From NCBI RefSeq assembly GCF_021648885.1, contig NZ_JAKJHZ010000007.1, forward strand, positions 434,001 to 498,000: DNA of 64,000 bases, given 5' to 3'. The first letter of the stretch is position 1, and each line of letters starts with the position of its first letter. The position numbers were made by a program, and so were the translations under genes. Below, one piece after another: positions 17,553-26,278 of the stretch. The DNA comes from Nocardioides potassii. Lineage in GTDB: Bacteria > Actinomycetota > Actinomycetes > Propionibacteriales > Nocardioidaceae. Below the pieces are notes generated by a model, which saw nothing but the letters and a program-made list of their open reading frames with translations, made no database searches and had not been told where the DNA came from.

Positions 17553-19889
17553 GTGACCGCCAAGAAGCGCAGGGCCGACGGCAAGGCCCAGACCCGACGG
17601 CCCAGGCAGAGGCGTACGACGAAGCAGCGTCTGGCCAAGGTCGCGAAGGTCCTCGGGGTCCTCGCCGTCGTGGGCGCGCTCGTGGCCGCCGGGATCGTCG
17701 TGGTGCTCTACCAGGCGATCGGCATCCCCACGCCGAACTCCGCCTTCCAGGCCCAGACGACCTTCGTCTACTACAAGGACGGCAAGCAGCAGCTCGGTAC
17801 GTACTACGAGGACCAGAACCGCGAGTCGATCCCCTACGCGGAGATGCCGGACACCATCAAGGACGCGGTGGTCGCGGCGGAGAACCGCACCTTCTGGACC
17901 GACAAGGGCATCGACCCCAAGGGCATCCTCCGCGCCCTCTTCTCCAACGCGAGCGGCAACGCGCGCCAGGGCGCGTCGACGATCACCCAGCAGTACGTGA
18001 AGATCCTCTACCTGACCAGCGAGCAGAGCTACAAGCGCAAGATCAAGGAAGCGGTCGTCTCGCTCAAGATCCAGCAGCAGCTCAGCAAGAAGGAAGTCCT
18101 CGAGGGCTACCTCAACACCATCTACTTCGGCCGCGGCGCCTACGGCATCCAGGCCGCGTCGAAGGCGTTCTTCGACCACGACGCCCAGGACCTCTCGCTG
18201 CGCGAGGCCGCTGTGCTGGCGACGGTGCTCAACAACCCGAGCAAGTACGACCCTGCCAACGGCAAGGAGGCCCGCGAGGACCTCAAGGGCCGCTACGCCT
18301 ACGTCCTCGACGGCATGGCCGACATGGGCACGATCACCACCGAGGAGCGCGACAAGGCCGAGAAGCGGCTGCCCAAGTTCCCGAAGGTCGCTGCCCAGAG
18401 CCAGTTCGGCGGCCAGAAGGGCCACATGCTCGCCCTGGTGAAGAACGAGCTGCTCGCCAAGGGGATCGCGACCGAGAGCCAGATCGACGGCGGCGGCCTG
18501 CGGATCACCACGACGTTCGACCCGCAGGTCATGGCCGACGTCCAGGAGGGGGTGCTCGACGAGAAGCCGGAGGGTTTCGGCGACAAGCAGCTCCACATCG
18601 GTGCCGCCACGATCGAGGTCGGCACCGGCGCGGTCCGCGGCTTCTACGGCGGCCAGGACTACCTCCAGTCCCAGATCAACTGGGCCGCCACCGGCGGCAT
18701 GGCGGGCTCGACCATCAAGCCGCTGACCGTCGCCGCGGCGATCAAGCAGGGCTTCTCGATCGAGGACACCTTCGAGGGCAACTCCCCCTACGAGTTCCCC
18801 GACGGCACCGAGGTGCGCAACGAGGGCACCGGCAGCGACGGGCTCGGCAACGACTACGGCGACCAGGTGACCCTTGTCGAGGCCGGCGAGGAGTCCATCA
18901 ACACCGCCTTCGTCGACATGTCCGACTCGATGGACGACGGCCCGCAGGCGATCTACGACATGGCCCGCGCCCTCGGCATCCCCGGCGAGGAGGCGTCGTC
19001 GAAGTACCCCGGCATCCCGTCCAGGTCGGTCGACTTCAGCCCGCAGGACACGCTCATCACCCTCGGGAAGGGCCGCGTCAGCCCGATCAACATGGCCAAC
19101 GCCTACGCGACGATCGCCAACGGCGGCGAGCGCGCGGACGCGCACGTGGTGGAGAAGGTCGTCGACAAGGACGGCAAGGTCATCTACGAGTGGAAGAACG
19201 CCACGCGCAAGGCCGTCGACGAGGACATCGCCGCTGACACCTCCTACGTCATGCAGCAGATCGTGCAGAACGGCACCGGCCAGGCCGCGCTCGACCTGGG
19301 CCGCCCCGCCGCCGGCAAGACCGGTACCGCGACCGGCGGCGAGGACGAGCACGTGTCGTCGTCGTGGTTCGCCGGCTACACCCCGCAGATGGCGACCGCG
19401 GTGATGTACGTCCGCGGTGACGGCGACGACCAGATCGACGGCTGGCTGCCGAGCTACTTCGGCGCCGTCTACCCGGCGCAGACGTGGACGGGGATCATGC
19501 AGCGCGTCATGGACGGCATGGAGGTCGAGGACTTCCCGCCGCCGGCCTACGTCGATGGCGACGCACCCGAGGACGGCCACGAGTACACCCCACCGCCGAG
19601 CCCGACCTCCACCCCGACCTCCAGGCCGACGAAGAGCCCGACCGAGACCGGCGGCGTGCCGACCGAGACGCCCACGGAGACCCCCACGGAGACGCCGACG
19701 GAGACGCCGATCCCGACGGAGACCCCGACGTTGACGCCGACCCCCACGCCGACACCGACGCCCACCCCGACGCCGACGCCGACGCCGACGCCCACCCCGA
19801 CCGACCCGACCACGCCTCCGCCTTCCGACCCGCCGGCGACGCCGACCGGCCGGTACCAGCCGCGGGCCGTCCTCGACCACCGGCCCTGA
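17553..19889 (+). CDS. Class A penicillin-binding protein (transglycosylase/transpeptidase)
   Basis: A 778-residue bifunctional peptidoglycan polymerase. A basic cytoplasmic N-terminus leads to one membrane helix ([21 protein letters not shown], about 35-55). The GT51 domain has the catalytic glutamate in AAENRTFW (Glu110), [11 protein letters not shown] and the [17 protein letters not shown] motif. The transpeptidase domain has SxxK as STIK (Ser386), SIN in EESINTAF, and KTGT in [10 protein letters not shown]. The C-terminal 120 residues are a low-complexity Pro/Thr/Glu tail ending in about 12 Thr-Pro repeats, a likely wall-spanning spacer. GTG 17553 lies 6 nt after a -10 hexamer (leaderless). 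It matches ponA1 (Rv0050) by position. Confidence 0.93.
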   Translation: MTAKKRRADGKAQTRRPRQRRTTKQRLAKVAKVLGVLAVVGALVAAGIVVVLYQAIGIPTPNSAFQAQTTFVYYKDGKQQLGTYYEDQNRESIPYAEMPDTIKDAVVAAENRTFWTDKGIDPKGILRALFSNASGNARQGASTITQQYVKILYLTSEQSYKRKIKEAVVSLKIQQQLSKKEVLEGYLNTIYFGRGAYGIQAASKAFFDHDAQDLSLREAAVLATVLNNPSKYDPANGKEAREDLKGRYAYVLDGMADMGTITTEERDKAEKRLPKFPKVAAQSQFGGQKGHMLALVKNELLAKGIATESQIDGGGLRITTTFDPQVMADVQEGVLDEKPEGFGDKQLHIGAATIEVGTGAVRGFYGGQDYLQSQINWAATGGMAGSTIKPLTVAAAIKQGFSIEDTFEGNSPYEFPDGTEVRNEGTGSDGLGNDYGDQVTLVEAGEESINTAFVDMSDSMDDGPQAIYDMARALGIPGEEASSKYPGIPSRSVDFSPQDTLITLGKGRVSPINMANAYATIANGGERADAHVVEKVVDKDGKVIYEWKNATRKAVDEDIAADTSYVMQQIVQNGTGQAALDLGRPAAGKTGTATGGEDEHVSSSWFAGYTPQMATAVMYVRGDGDDQIDGWLPSYFGAVYPAQTWTGIMQRVMDGMEVEDFPPPAYVDGDAPEDGHEYTPPPSPTSTPTSRPTKSPTETGGVPTETPTETPTETPTETPIPTETPTLTPTPTPTPTPTPTPTPTPTPTPTDPTTPPPSDPPATPTGRYQPRAVLDHRP

Positions 19890-19891
19890 TC

Positions 19892-21166
19892 GTGCGCGGG
19901 CAGCCGGGGGAGGCGCCGAGCCGGACCGACCCGGTCGTCGCCGCGATGTCGGAGGTCCTCGGCGGGCCGCTGGGGGACCACTCCTCGCGTCATCGCTGGT
20001 GGACGCCTGCGAGGGTGCTGCTCGGTGCGACCGCGGTCGCGCTCGCCGCGGGCATGGTCGGCAAGAGCGCCTGCGTCCCGTCCGGGTGGGGCAAGGACGA
20101 GCAGCCGTTCCGCCAGCTCTGCTGGACCGAGCTCGCCGGCACCTCGGTGACCGCCGGCACCCCGCCGCACGTCACCACCTGGCTCGAACGTCTCGCCGGC
20201 CTGCTCCCCGGCAGCGGGAGCGTGGCGACCGTGGCCGGGCTCGCCGTGCTGCTGGCCCCGCTCGCCCTCGTGGCGACTGCCCTGCTCGTGCGGGTGGACC
20301 CCCGCCGACCCTGGGCCGCCGCCGGCTGGGCGATGGGCCCGGTCCTCGTCGCCCACTGGCTGTCGTGGGAGCTGCTGGCCGCGGTCGGGGTCGCCGTGCT
20401 GCTCTTCGGCTGGACGACCGGACGGTCGTGGCTCGCCGGCATCGGGGCAGGTGTCGGTGCCGCGTTCGCGCTCCCGGTCGCGGTCGCGTTCCTCGGCGTC
20501 GTCGCGGTGGGCGGGCGCACCCGCGATCGCGTCGACGCCCTCCTGTCGGCGGCGGCCGCCTACGTCGTGATCACCCTGCCCGGCCGCGCGACGGGCGAGG
20601 GGTTCGGGGACGTCGACACCGGTTCGGTGTGGCAGCTGCTCACGCAGGCCGGGGTCGACGCATCGACGACGACGCGGTCGGTCGTCCAGCTGGTGGTGCT
20701 CGCAGCGGCGGCCGTCGGCGTTGCCTGGATGGTGCGCCGGTCCGGGCAGGTCACCCCCACGACGAGCGCCCGGTCCGGCCTCGTCATGGTCTGCGCGGCG
20801 CTGGTCGTGGCGCCGTCGGCGCCGCCGGAGCTGGCCCTCGTGGCGCTGCCCCTGGCCGCGGTCGCCGTACGGCGGTGGCGCGACCTGCTCGTGTGGCAGG
20901 GCCTGCACCTGGTGGGATGGGTCATCACCGGGTGGTACGTCGGCGGCGGCCTGGTGCCGACCATCGCCGACGACCAGCGTGCCTACTGGCTCGCGATCGT
21001 GCTCCGGGTGGCCGGCCTGGTGTGGCTGGCGGTCGCAGTGCTGCGCGACGTGCCGGGCACCGGGACGGAGGTCGCCTCAGGAGACAACGACGCGGTCGAA
21101 GCCGGTCGCGGTGAAGCGGACCCGGACCTCGATCTCCTCCCCGACGCGGGGCACCCGCGCCCCTGA
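19892..21166 (+). CDS. Polytopic membrane protein, GT-C/DUF2029-like
   Basis: A 424-residue integral membrane protein with about nine hydrophobic segments. It follows the PBP gene by 2 nt (GTG 19892), as Rv0051 follows ponA1 in M. tuberculosis. The first extracytoplasmic loop has two cysteines in the pattern SACVPSGWGKDEQPFRQLCW. This resembles the loop of DUF2029/GT87-type mannosyltransferase-like proteins found after actinobacterial PBPs, although the usual acidic catalytic motif is not clear. The last 30 codons overlap the convergent racemase gene by 90 bp. A function in envelope polysaccharide assembly is inferred only. Confidence 0.7.
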   Translation: MRGQPGEAPSRTDPVVAAMSEVLGGPLGDHSSRHRWWTPARVLLGATAVALAAGMVGKSACVPSGWGKDEQPFRQLCWTELAGTSVTAGTPPHVTTWLERLAGLLPGSGSVATVAGLAVLLAPLALVATALLVRVDPRRPWAAAGWAMGPVLVAHWLSWELLAAVGVAVLLFGWTTGRSWLAGIGAGVGAAFALPVAVAFLGVVAVGGRTRDRVDALLSAAAAYVVITLPGRATGEGFGDVDTGSVWQLLTQAGVDASTTTRSVVQLVVLAAAAVGVAWMVRRSGQVTPTTSARSGLVMVCAALVVAPSAPPELALVALPLAAVAVRRWRDLLVWQGLHLVGWVITGWYVGGGLVPTIADDQRAYWLAIVLRVAGLVWLAVAVLRDVPGTGTEVASGDNDAVEAGRGEADPDLDLLPDAGHPRP

Positions 21167-22156
21167 GGGCACGAACAGCATCGAGGCCTGCATGTGCGGC
21201 GGCTCGGCGAAGAGCCGCTGCTTGCCGTCGATGGAGAAGGGCGAGCGGACGAAGCCGACCGCGTCGAGGCCGCCCCGGGCGAGGGTCGCCGCCCGTGCCT
21301 TGAGCGACTGGTCGCCGGTCGGCGCCTCGAGACCGATCCCGTGCGCGGTCCCGCCGCTCACGACCACGATGTGGCCGTGCTTGGGCGCGCTGCGCCCCCG
21401 GTAGCCGAACGTGTCGCCGCGGTCGACCTCGTGCACGTCGAGCACCGTCGCCGCGACGCGGAGGGCGCCGCGGTCACCGAGCCAGAGGTCGGTGCCGATG
21501 CGCGGGCGGACCGTGAAGTCGGGGTAGGTGCTTGCCAGCGTGGTCATCTCGGCGTGCGTCAGGTGGGAGACGAAGACCGTCCGGGTCGGCAGCCCCGAGG
21601 CGACGATCTCGTTGATCAGCCGGGTGACCTCGCCGAGGTGGGAGGTGGTGTTGAGGGGGAGGTGCATCGCGACGCCGCGCAGGCCGCTGCGCCCGGCGCC
21701 GAGATCGGCGGCCGCGGTCGCGAGCTCGCGCCTGGTCATCCCGTGGCGACGCATGGAGGTGAGCTGCTCGAGCACGAAGCGCGCGTCCGGGTCACGCCCA
21801 CGCAGGGCCGCGAGGTCCTGCGGCCGGCTCACGGTGTGCACGACGCGCCGGGCGAGGCGCGGGTCGAGGTCGACCGCGGCGCCGAAGGGCCGCCACGGCG
21901 TGAGGACCAGCAGGTCGCCGCCGTAGCGCGTCGCGACCTGCTCGATCTCGTCGTACGTCCCGACGGCGACCGTGTCCAGCGCCGCCCCGGTCTGCTCGGC
22001 GTGGTCGGCCAGCCACTGGGCACGGCGGGCGAGCCGTCCGAGGCCGAAGCCGTAGCCGTTGCCCTTCGTCACCGGGACGATGCCCGGGTGCCGGGTCGCC
22101 GTGGACAGCAGGTGTGCGCGCCACCGCTCGCCGTCGACGCGGAGGGTCAGGCTCAT
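21077..22156 (-). CDS. Alanine racemase-like PLP enzyme paired with FemX
   Basis: A 359-residue protein of the fold-type III PLP family. The PLP lysine is in VTKGNGYGFG near residue 30. Racemase-like features downstream are MHLPLNTTSHLGEV, VRPRIGTDLWLG, and a C-terminal beta domain with GDTFGYRGRSAPKHG, in the place where alanine racemase has its second catalytic Tyr. It is shorter in the middle than ordinary Alr and diverges strongly, so the amino acid used is uncertain. The start ATG overlaps the femX-like stop (ATGA, 22153-22156), so the two products are made together. Confidence 0.7.
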   Translation of the reverse strand: MSLTLRVDGERWRAHLLSTATRHPGIVPVTKGNGYGFGLGRLARRAQWLADHAEQTGAALDTVAVGTYDEIEQVATRYGGDLLVLTPWRPFGAAVDLDPRLARRVVHTVSRPQDLAALRGRDPDARFVLEQLTSMRRHGMTRRELATAAADLGAGRSGLRGVAMHLPLNTTSHLGEVTRLINEIVASGLPTRTVFVSHLTHAEMTTLASTYPDFTVRPRIGTDLWLGDRGALRVAATVLDVHEVDRGDTFGYRGRSAPKHGHIVVVSGGTAHGIGLEAPTGDQSLKARAATLARGGLDAVGFVRSPFSIDGKQRLFAEPPHMQASMLFVPSGARVPRVGEEIEVRVRFTATGFDRVVVS

Positions 22157-23289
22157 CCGCGCCTCGCGAGGTAGAGCTGGAACGCCTTGTAGATCGCCCG
22201 GTTGATCGGCAGGTCCCACTCGCCGGCGTACTCGACCGCCTGGCCGCCGGTGCCGACCTTGAACTGGATCAGCCCGACGTGCGGGTCGTCTGCGTCGAGG
22301 GTCTCGGTGATGCCGCGGAGGTCGTAGACGTGGGCGCCGGCGTCGAGGGCGTGGCGCATCATCGCCCACTGGACGGCGTTGGACCCGCGGACCTCGCGCT
22401 TCTCGGTCGAGGAGGCGCCGTAGGAGTACCAGGCGTGCGTGCCGACGCGGATCGCGATCGTGGCGGCGACCAGGTCACCCTCGTGGCGGGCCAGCCAGAG
22501 CTGGATCCGGTCGGGGTCCTCGGCCAGCAGCGCGTCGTACATCGTCTGGAAGTAGGACAGCGGCCGCGGGGTGAAGTGGTCGCGCTCGGCGGTGTGGACG
22601 TAGAGGGCGTGGAAGGCCTCGAGGTCATCACGTCCCCCGCGGGTGACCTCGACGCCGGACTTGTCGGCCTTCTTGATGTTGCGGCGCCACAGCTGGTTCA
22701 TGCCCTTGAGGACGTCGTCCTCCGAGCGCGGTGCACCGTCGGCGTCGACCAGCGGGACCTGGAAGTTGAATTGCGGCTGCCCGGCGGAGAAGCCACCCTC
22801 CGCCGCCTGCTGCTGCCACCCGAGCTCGTGCAGCTGGGCGATGACGCGCGCGCCGTCCTGCGACCGCTCGAGGGGCGGTACGTCGCCGAGCCGGCGCACG
22901 GACTCGTCGGCCACGCCCGCCTTGACCTGCTCCGCCGACCACCGGCGGGTGACGACCGGCGGTCCCATGCGGACCGCGAACGCACCCTGCGCCTTGAGGT
23001 GCGACACCATCGGCGCGAGCCACGTCTCCAGGTCGTCCCCGCCCCAGTCGATGACCGGGCCCTCGGGCAGGTAGGCGAGGTAGCGCTTCACCTTGGGCAG
23101 CTGCCGGTAGAGGACGAGACCCACGCCGACCAGGTCGGAGCCGCGGAACCAGCCGATCGACTCGGCCCTCCACTCGGCCTTCACCTCGGCCCAGGCGGGC
23201 GTCTGGAGGAAGCTCGCGGACGACCGACCGGCGATGAACTCGCGGTGCTGCGGCGCTGAGATCGGTCGCAGGCTGAGGGGGGTCGTCAC
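22153..23289 (-). CDS. FemAB/FemX-family aminoacyl-tRNA:peptidoglycan aminoacyltransferase
   Basis: A 378-residue protein with the two GNAT-like subdomains of the Fem family, which add amino acids from aminoacyl-tRNA to the peptide stem of lipid II. Typical marks are FLQTPAWAEVKAEW at the N-terminus, LPEGPVIDWGG, RRNIKKADKSGVEV, the AWYSYGASST strand and the EVRGSNAVQWAMMRHALD helix, with DLRGI near the C-terminus. GTG 23289 follows a TAGCGT -10 hexamer by 6 nt (leaderless). The coupled racemase-like gene suggests the added residue could be a D-amino acid, or that both enzymes tailor the cross-bridge. Confidence 0.85.
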   Translation of the reverse strand: MTTPLSLRPISAPQHREFIAGRSSASFLQTPAWAEVKAEWRAESIGWFRGSDLVGVGLVLYRQLPKVKRYLAYLPEGPVIDWGGDDLETWLAPMVSHLKAQGAFAVRMGPPVVTRRWSAEQVKAGVADESVRRLGDVPPLERSQDGARVIAQLHELGWQQQAAEGGFSAGQPQFNFQVPLVDADGAPRSEDDVLKGMNQLWRRNIKKADKSGVEVTRGGRDDLEAFHALYVHTAERDHFTPRPLSYFQTMYDALLAEDPDRIQLWLARHEGDLVAATIAIRVGTHAWYSYGASSTEKREVRGSNAVQWAMMRHALDAGAHVYDLRGITETLDADDPHVGLIQFKVGTGGQAVEYAGEWDLPINRAIYKAFQLYLARRG

Positions 23290-23300
23290 CCCGACACGCT

Positions 23301-23343
23301 ACAAGGGACCAGACACGACCCCCGTACGTGTCTGGTCCCTTGT
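23301..23343. repeat. Perfect 17-bp inverted repeat at the femX promoter
   Basis: Arms 23301-23317 and 23327-23343 are perfect complements with a 9-nt loop. The left arm shares its first base with the femX -10 hexamer (23296-23301). The flanking genes diverge, so termination is unlikely. An operator or a transcribed hairpin is more plausible. Confidence 0.55.
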
Positions 23344-23572
23344 GAGTAGAGACGCAGCAGCACCCCGATCGGTTGCATCCGAAGGCGACGTTCTTCGGAG
23401 CCTCGAGCCGGCCACCTTGGACAGACCTCATCGGCGTCATCACCCGATCGGGCTAGGGCCTCGTAGCCCGGTGTGACCACCGTCGTTCCGTGAGTACCGG
23501 TGGCTCCACCCGAGCTGCCGTCCACCACTGGCGGCGCCACCGCGCCGCCGCAGATTCCTTTGGGGAGGAACC
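23344..23572 (+). promoter_or_regulatory. Structured 5' leader of the surface-protein/sortase operon
   Basis: 229 nt without a coding frame. It contains several hairpins on the plus strand: 23378-23384 with 23393-23399 (7 bp), 23449-23455 with 23464-23470 (7 bp, 8-nt loop), and 23477-23482 with 23498-23503 (6 bp). Two further GC-rich stems follow before the TGGGGAGGAA ribosome-binding site. The density of stems suggests a regulatory RNA. I could not match it to a known riboswitch class, and no -10 box is certain. Confidence 0.4.
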
Positions 23573-24832
23573 ATGAACAGCACCGCTCGCATCCGCTCAC
23601 CACGGCTCGCCGTCGCCGCACTCCTGTGCCTCGGCACCGTCACCCTCGCGCCTGCCGCAGCTCACGCCGAGCCCGGCAACGGCCAGGGCCAGGGCCAGGC
23701 CAACGCTCCGGCCGAGGTGCCCGCCCAGCAGCAGCACCCGACCCCTGCCGCGCCGGACGGTCAGCCCGGCACCGGCCAGGGGGCCACGAAGGAGACGGGC
23801 CGCCACGGCAACGCCGGGCGGGGCGATGTCGGGAGCGCCAAGCCTGGCAAGGGCAACCCCGGGCAGGGCAACCCCGGGCAGGGCAACCCCGGGCAGGGCA
23901 ACCCCGGGCACGGCAACCCCGGGCACGGCAACCCCGGGCAGGGCAACCCCGGGCAGGGCGACCAGCCGGAGGTCCCGGGTGAGCCGGGTGACGACAACGG
24001 CAACGACAACGGCGACGGCAACGGCGGCGGTGGCACCCCCGGAGGTTCCGGGGACCCGGCCGGCAACAACGGCACCGTGAAGATCGCTCCCTACGGCGAG
24101 GCCGACGGGATCCCGGACAACACCCCGCACCCGGGCTGCACCTTCCAGGTGGAGTGGTACGGCTTCGACGAGGGGGCGGACATCGTCTCGACGGTCACCT
24201 TCGAGCCGCAGGCGCCGACCGCGGACGTGGTCATCGGCGGCACCGAGCCGTCGCAGGTGTTCGTGGGCGGTGACCCCGCGTCCGGCGCCGGGACCGCGAC
24301 CGGGCTCGACGGCACCCAGGCGTACACGCTGTCCTTCACCGGCGCCCCGCACCCCCAGCAGGGCTACCACGTGAAGCTCACCGTGCACACGCCCGGATCC
24401 ATCGGGAACGACACCAAGACCAAGGTGTTCTGGGTGGAGGGCTGCGCGCCGTCGACGTCCCAGCCCACTCCGTCGGCCGCCGTGCCCGAGGTCGGACCGG
24501 TGGCGTCGACGCCCGAGGTGCTCGGCGAGCAGGCGTCCGCTCCTGCCCAGCCGCAGTCGCATGCCCAGACCCAGCCGCAGTCGCAGGCGCAGGCGCAGCC
24601 GGAGGTGCTGCCGGCGCAGGCGGAGGTCCCGGTGGCGGCGCAGCCGCAGTTGCTCCCGGTGCAGGCAGGAGCGCAGCCCGAGGCGCAGCAGGCCCTGCCC
24701 ACCGCGGTGAACGCCGGTGCGTCGGGGGCTCCCCGCACCCCCGTGTCCGGTGCGACCTCCCTGCTCGGCCTGGTGCTCGTCCTGCTGGGTGCGGCGAGCG
24801 CGCGGCTCGCGTGGAGCCGCGCACGTGGCTGA
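23573..24832 (+). CDS. Repeat-rich surface protein with sortase-type C-terminus
   Basis: A 419-residue exported protein. The signal peptide covers residues 1-32 (ending AAAHA). A disordered Gly/Pro/Gln region follows, with seven to eight G-N-P-G-[QH] pentapeptides, then an Asp/Asn/Gly-rich stretch. A single folded domain lies at about 165-290 and has two cysteines (HPGCTFQVEWYGFDEG and FWVEGCAP). After a Gln/Ala/Pro linker come LPTAVNAG (375-382), a hydrophobic helix (SLLGLVLVLLGAASARLAW) and the basic end SRARG. That is the layout of a cell-wall sorting signal with a variant motif. The sortase gene that follows overlaps by 8 nt and is the likely enzyme. Function unknown; adhesion or a wall matrix role is a guess. 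Confidence 0.75.
   Translation: MNSTARIRSPRLAVAALLCLGTVTLAPAAAHAEPGNGQGQGQANAPAEVPAQQQHPTPAAPDGQPGTGQGATKETGRHGNAGRGDVGSAKPGKGNPGQGNPGQGNPGQGNPGHGNPGHGNPGQGNPGQGDQPEVPGEPGDDNGNDNGDGNGGGGTPGGSGDPAGNNGTVKIAPYGEADGIPDNTPHPGCTFQVEWYGFDEGADIVSTVTFEPQAPTADVVIGGTEPSQVFVGGDPASGAGTATGLDGTQAYTLSFTGAPHPQQGYHVKLTVHTPGSIGNDTKTKVFWVEGCAPSTSQPTPSAAVPEVGPVASTPEVLGEQASAPAQPQSHAQTQPQSQAQAQPEVLPAQAEVPVAAQPQLLPVQAGAQPEAQQALPTAVNAGASGAPRTPVSGATSLLGLVLVLLGAASARLAWSRARG
23851..23955 (+). repeat. Seven 15-bp tandem repeats (GNPGQ/GNPGH)
   Basis: Seven consecutive copies of the unit [GC]GGCAACCCCGGGCA, differing only at the first base, which changes Gln to His in two units. The repeats are in frame within the surface-protein gene and are nearly identical at DNA level, so copy number could change by slippage or recombination without a frameshift. 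Confidence 0.9.
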
Positions 24833-25469
24833 GACGGGCCGGAACCGACTGGCGACGGCGCTGCTCGTGGTGGCAGCGCCGTTGCTGGTCCTCGGCGGCC
24901 TGTCGCTGACCACCTCAGGTCCGGACGGCCCCCGTCCCGGCCCGTCCGCCGACCAGCCGGCACCCGCGGGCTCGTCGGTCGTGCGCCCCCCGGCCCCGGC
25001 CGACGCGCACGGTGGGAACACCGACACCCGCGGTGTCCGTCCCTCGATCGTCGTCCTTCCCTCCCTCGACGTGCAGGCGCACGTGAGGCCGATCGCGACC
25101 AGGGGCGGGGCGCTGACCCCACCACCAGACCCGCGGGACGTCGGCTGGTGGTCCGGTGGCGCGCGACCCGGCGCGCGGCGGGGGGCCGCCGTGCTCGCGG
25201 GCCACACGGTCCACACGGGTGGCGGTGCCTTCGACGACCTCGACGACCTCGACGAGGGCGACCGGGTGATCGTGCGGAGCGCTCGGCGCACGGTCGCCTA
25301 CGAGGTGGCGTCCGTACGCGTGCTCAGCCGTGCTCAGCTCGCACGTCGCCACCGGACGATCTTCGCGCGCTCCGGTCCCGGCCGCCTCGTGCTCATCACC
25401 TGCGAGGACTGGGACGGCGCGGCGTACCTCAGCAACGTCGTCGTCACGGCCCGGCCGGCCACGGCCTGA
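24825..25469 (+). CDS. Class F-like sortase
   Basis: A 214-residue membrane-anchored transpeptidase. The N-terminal helix is ATALLVVAAPLLVLGGLSL, then a Pro-rich linker. The sortase beta-barrel starts near residue 70. The catalytic His is in LAGHTVHTGGGAFDDL and the Cys in LVLITCEDWDG. The usual catalytic Arg after the Cys strand is not seen: the matching stretch reads AAYLSNVVVTA, where related enzymes often have YRDN. The start is GTG 24825, overlapping the surface-protein stop at 24832. It probably attaches the upstream protein, which carries LPTAVNAG, to the cell wall. Confidence 0.8.
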   Translation: MAETGRNRLATALLVVAAPLLVLGGLSLTTSGPDGPRPGPSADQPAPAGSSVVRPPAPADAHGGNTDTRGVRPSIVVLPSLDVQAHVRPIATRGGALTPPPDPRDVGWWSGGARPGARRGAAVLAGHTVHTGGGAFDDLDDLDEGDRVIVRSARRTVAYEVASVRVLSRAQLARRHRTIFARSGPGRLVLITCEDWDGAAYLSNVVVTARPATA

Positions 25470-25480
25470 GCACGCTGACG

Positions 25481-26278
25481 TCAGAGACGCTCGCGCAGCC
25501 AGGCGAAGTCCGCGACGTGCTCGGCGGCACCGCCGGGCGTCTCGCAGATGACCGGGGCGCCGGCCTCGCGGACGACGGCGGCGAACTCGTCGGGCGGCAG
25601 GTGACCGTTGCCGAAGTTGGCGTGCCGGTCCGCGCCGGAGTCGAAGTCGTCACGCGAGTCGTTGGCGTGGACGAGGTCGATGCGGCCGGTGATCCCGCGG
25701 ACCTTCTCCACCGCGTCGCCGAGCTCGATGCCGCCCGCCCACGCGTGGCAGGTGTCGAGGCAGAAGCCGACCCGGTCGGCACCCTCGGCCGAGGAGATCG
25801 CGTCCCACACGCCGGCAATCCGGTCGAGATGGCGGGCCATCGCGTTGTCACCGCCGGCGGTGTTCTCGATCAGCAGCGGGATCTTGATGTCCGTCGCCTC
25901 GATCGCCTTGCGCCAGTTGTCGAAGCCGACACCCGGGTCGTCGTCCTTGTTGACGTGTCCGCCGTGGACGATCAGGCCCTTCGCGCCGATCTCCGCGGCC
26001 GCGTCCATGTGCTGCTGGAGCAGCTTGCGGCTCGGGATCCGGATCCGGTTGTTGGTCGTGGCGACGTTGACGATGTAGGGCGCGTGGACGTAGAGGTCGA
26101 TCCCGGCCTCCTCCGCCGCCGCCCGCAGCGCCGATGCGCCACCGTCGTACCGGACCTCAGGACCCTTGTAGCCCTGCGGGTCACCGAGGAAGAACTGCAC
26201 CAGCGTCGTGTCACGCGCGACCGCCTCCGCGACCGGGTCGGTCTGCTCGACGTGGGCTCCGATGGCGAGGGTGCTCAT
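25481..26278 (-). CDS. nfo: Deoxyribonuclease IV (endonuclease IV, AP endonuclease family 2)
   Basis: A 265-residue TIM-barrel AP endonuclease that nicks DNA 5' to abasic sites in base-excision repair. Metal-binding motifs are visible in order: IGAHVEQT, LYVHAPYIVNVAT, LIVHGGHVNKDDD, IPLLIENTAGGDNAMA, GFCLDTCHAWAGG, LVHANDSRDDFDSGADRHANFG and ICETPGG. Each carries the expected His, Glu or Asp. The length is close to E. coli Nfo (285). The start ATG 26278 overlaps the stop of the kinase gene upstream (ATGA, 26275-26278). Confidence 0.93.
   Translation of the reverse strand: MSTLAIGAHVEQTDPVAEAVARDTTLVQFFLGDPQGYKGPEVRYDGGASALRAAAEEAGIDLYVHAPYIVNVATTNNRIRIPSRKLLQQHMDAAAEIGAKGLIVHGGHVNKDDDPGVGFDNWRKAIEATDIKIPLLIENTAGGDNAMARHLDRIAGVWDAISSAEGADRVGFCLDTCHAWAGGIELGDAVEKVRGITGRIDLVHANDSRDDFDSGADRHANFGNGHLPPDEFAAVVREAGAPVICETPGGAAEHVADFAWLRERL

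Noticed and set aside
17487-19880. Open frame of 797 codons opposite the PBP gene
   Set aside because: Antisense shadow with low-complexity Arg/Val composition; the PBP motifs on the plus strand are unambiguous.
23344-23572. c-di-AMP (ydaO-type) riboswitch
   Set aside because: Considered because of the wall-protein context and a GGGCTAGGGCCTCGTAGCCC-like hairpin, but the conserved internal motifs of that class could not be found. Kept only as an unassigned structured leader.
23851-23955. Regular short repeats resembling a CRISPR array
   Set aside because: The 15-bp units are head to tail without spacers and encode in-frame GNPGQ pentapeptides of an exported protein.
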